DNA of 64,000 bases from DASYLJ01 sp964432595 (GTDB lineage: Bacteria > Desulfobacterota > Binatia > DP-6), in NCBI GenBank assembly GCA_964432595.1, contig CAYSOF010000013.1:111195-175194 (forward strand). Direction: 5' to 3'. The notes under the pieces are model-generated. The model worked only from the letters and a program-made list of their open reading frames with translations. It was not told where the DNA came from and ran no database searches. How positions within the stretch are numbered: position 1 is the stretch's first letter; each line of letters begins with the position of its first letter. Made by a program: the position numbers and the translations under genes. Below, piece by piece: positions 63,878-64,000 of the stretch.

Positions 63878-64000
63878 AGGGGACGAGTCGCAGGGCATCG
63901 TCCCGTTGGGCGAGCGCGAGCGCCGGGGTGGGTGCCTCCGAGCGCGCGCGTAGCGAGATGGCCACCGTCCCCTCCCGGGGTCGACCAACGACGCAGGAAG
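63878..64000. other. Right-edge intergenic sequence
   Basis: The last 123 bases after the Rieske gene contain no frame I can support. No hairpin followed by T residues was seen. Confidence 0.4.

Overview
The window is very GC-rich and gene-dense, with long antisense shadow frames, frequent GTG/TTG starts and many 4-base ATGA/GTGA gene overlaps. Many secreted proteins share one vocabulary: FG-GAP propellers, CGDG...CDDGN cysteine modules, Thr-rich linkers and NHL/YD repeats. With a sigma-54 regulator and thiSG, alr-purH, thyX and DUF309 genes, this suggests an uncultured deltaproteobacterium-like lineage (Myxococcota or Binatota type). That placement is inference, because there is no rRNA or phylogenetic marker to test it.

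Layout. 1-4729: a partial methyltransferase, a hybrid histidine kinase and an NtrC-type sigma-54 activator whose receiver lacks its phosphoacceptor Asp. 4730-9667: a promoter with a perfect palindrome between its -35 and -10, a large FtsX/MacB permease, and a convergent PadR / ABC ATPase / radical SAM operon. 9806-10599: an MqsRA-like toxin-antitoxin pair with palindromic operators. 10689-13550: an acyl-CoA synthetase, a small lipoprotein and a secreted collagen/C1q-like protein. 13596-15871: an accessory patch holding an SGNH-hydrolase pseudogene, small membrane proteins, an IS3 fragment and a displaced C-terminal tip. 15874-24138: a giant teneurin-like RHS/YD-repeat surface protein that the small membrane genes follow, consistent with a toxin/immunity locus. 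24517-28806: an FG-GAP protein, a small membrane protein, a Nudix hydrolase, an M15-like protein and a cysteine-rich secreted protein.

28811-39111 is the most interesting stretch. A tightly overlapped minus-strand operon encodes a HIT protein, a single-chain EgtD-EgtB fusion (the domain order of fungal Egt1), an enolase-superfamily protein, a PNPOx-like protein and an OpuC-type ABC ATPase. The matching permease and binding lipoprotein continue on the same strand only after an opposite-strand block with a secreted subtilase and a DsrE-like protein. OpuC-type transporters include the known ergothioneine importers (EgtUV), so an ergothioneine synthesis-plus-uptake module split by an insertion is a testable reading.

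39180-53974: thiE, a DUF445 protein, a large AAA/TPR regulator-like ATPase, an RTX-like secreted protein, an FG-GAP/VCBS protein bracketed by copies of a 20-22 base palindrome, a sulfatase-like lipoprotein, a secreted beta-helix protein and an unrecognised membrane protein. 54118-63877: a housekeeping block with thiG-thiS and, divergently, alr, purH, tsaC-like, DUF1015, thyX, DUF309, then MoxR, a membrane protein, a CoxE-like VWA protein and a Rieske protein. I saw no tRNA, rRNA, CRISPR array, complete insertion sequence or recognisable riboswitch.
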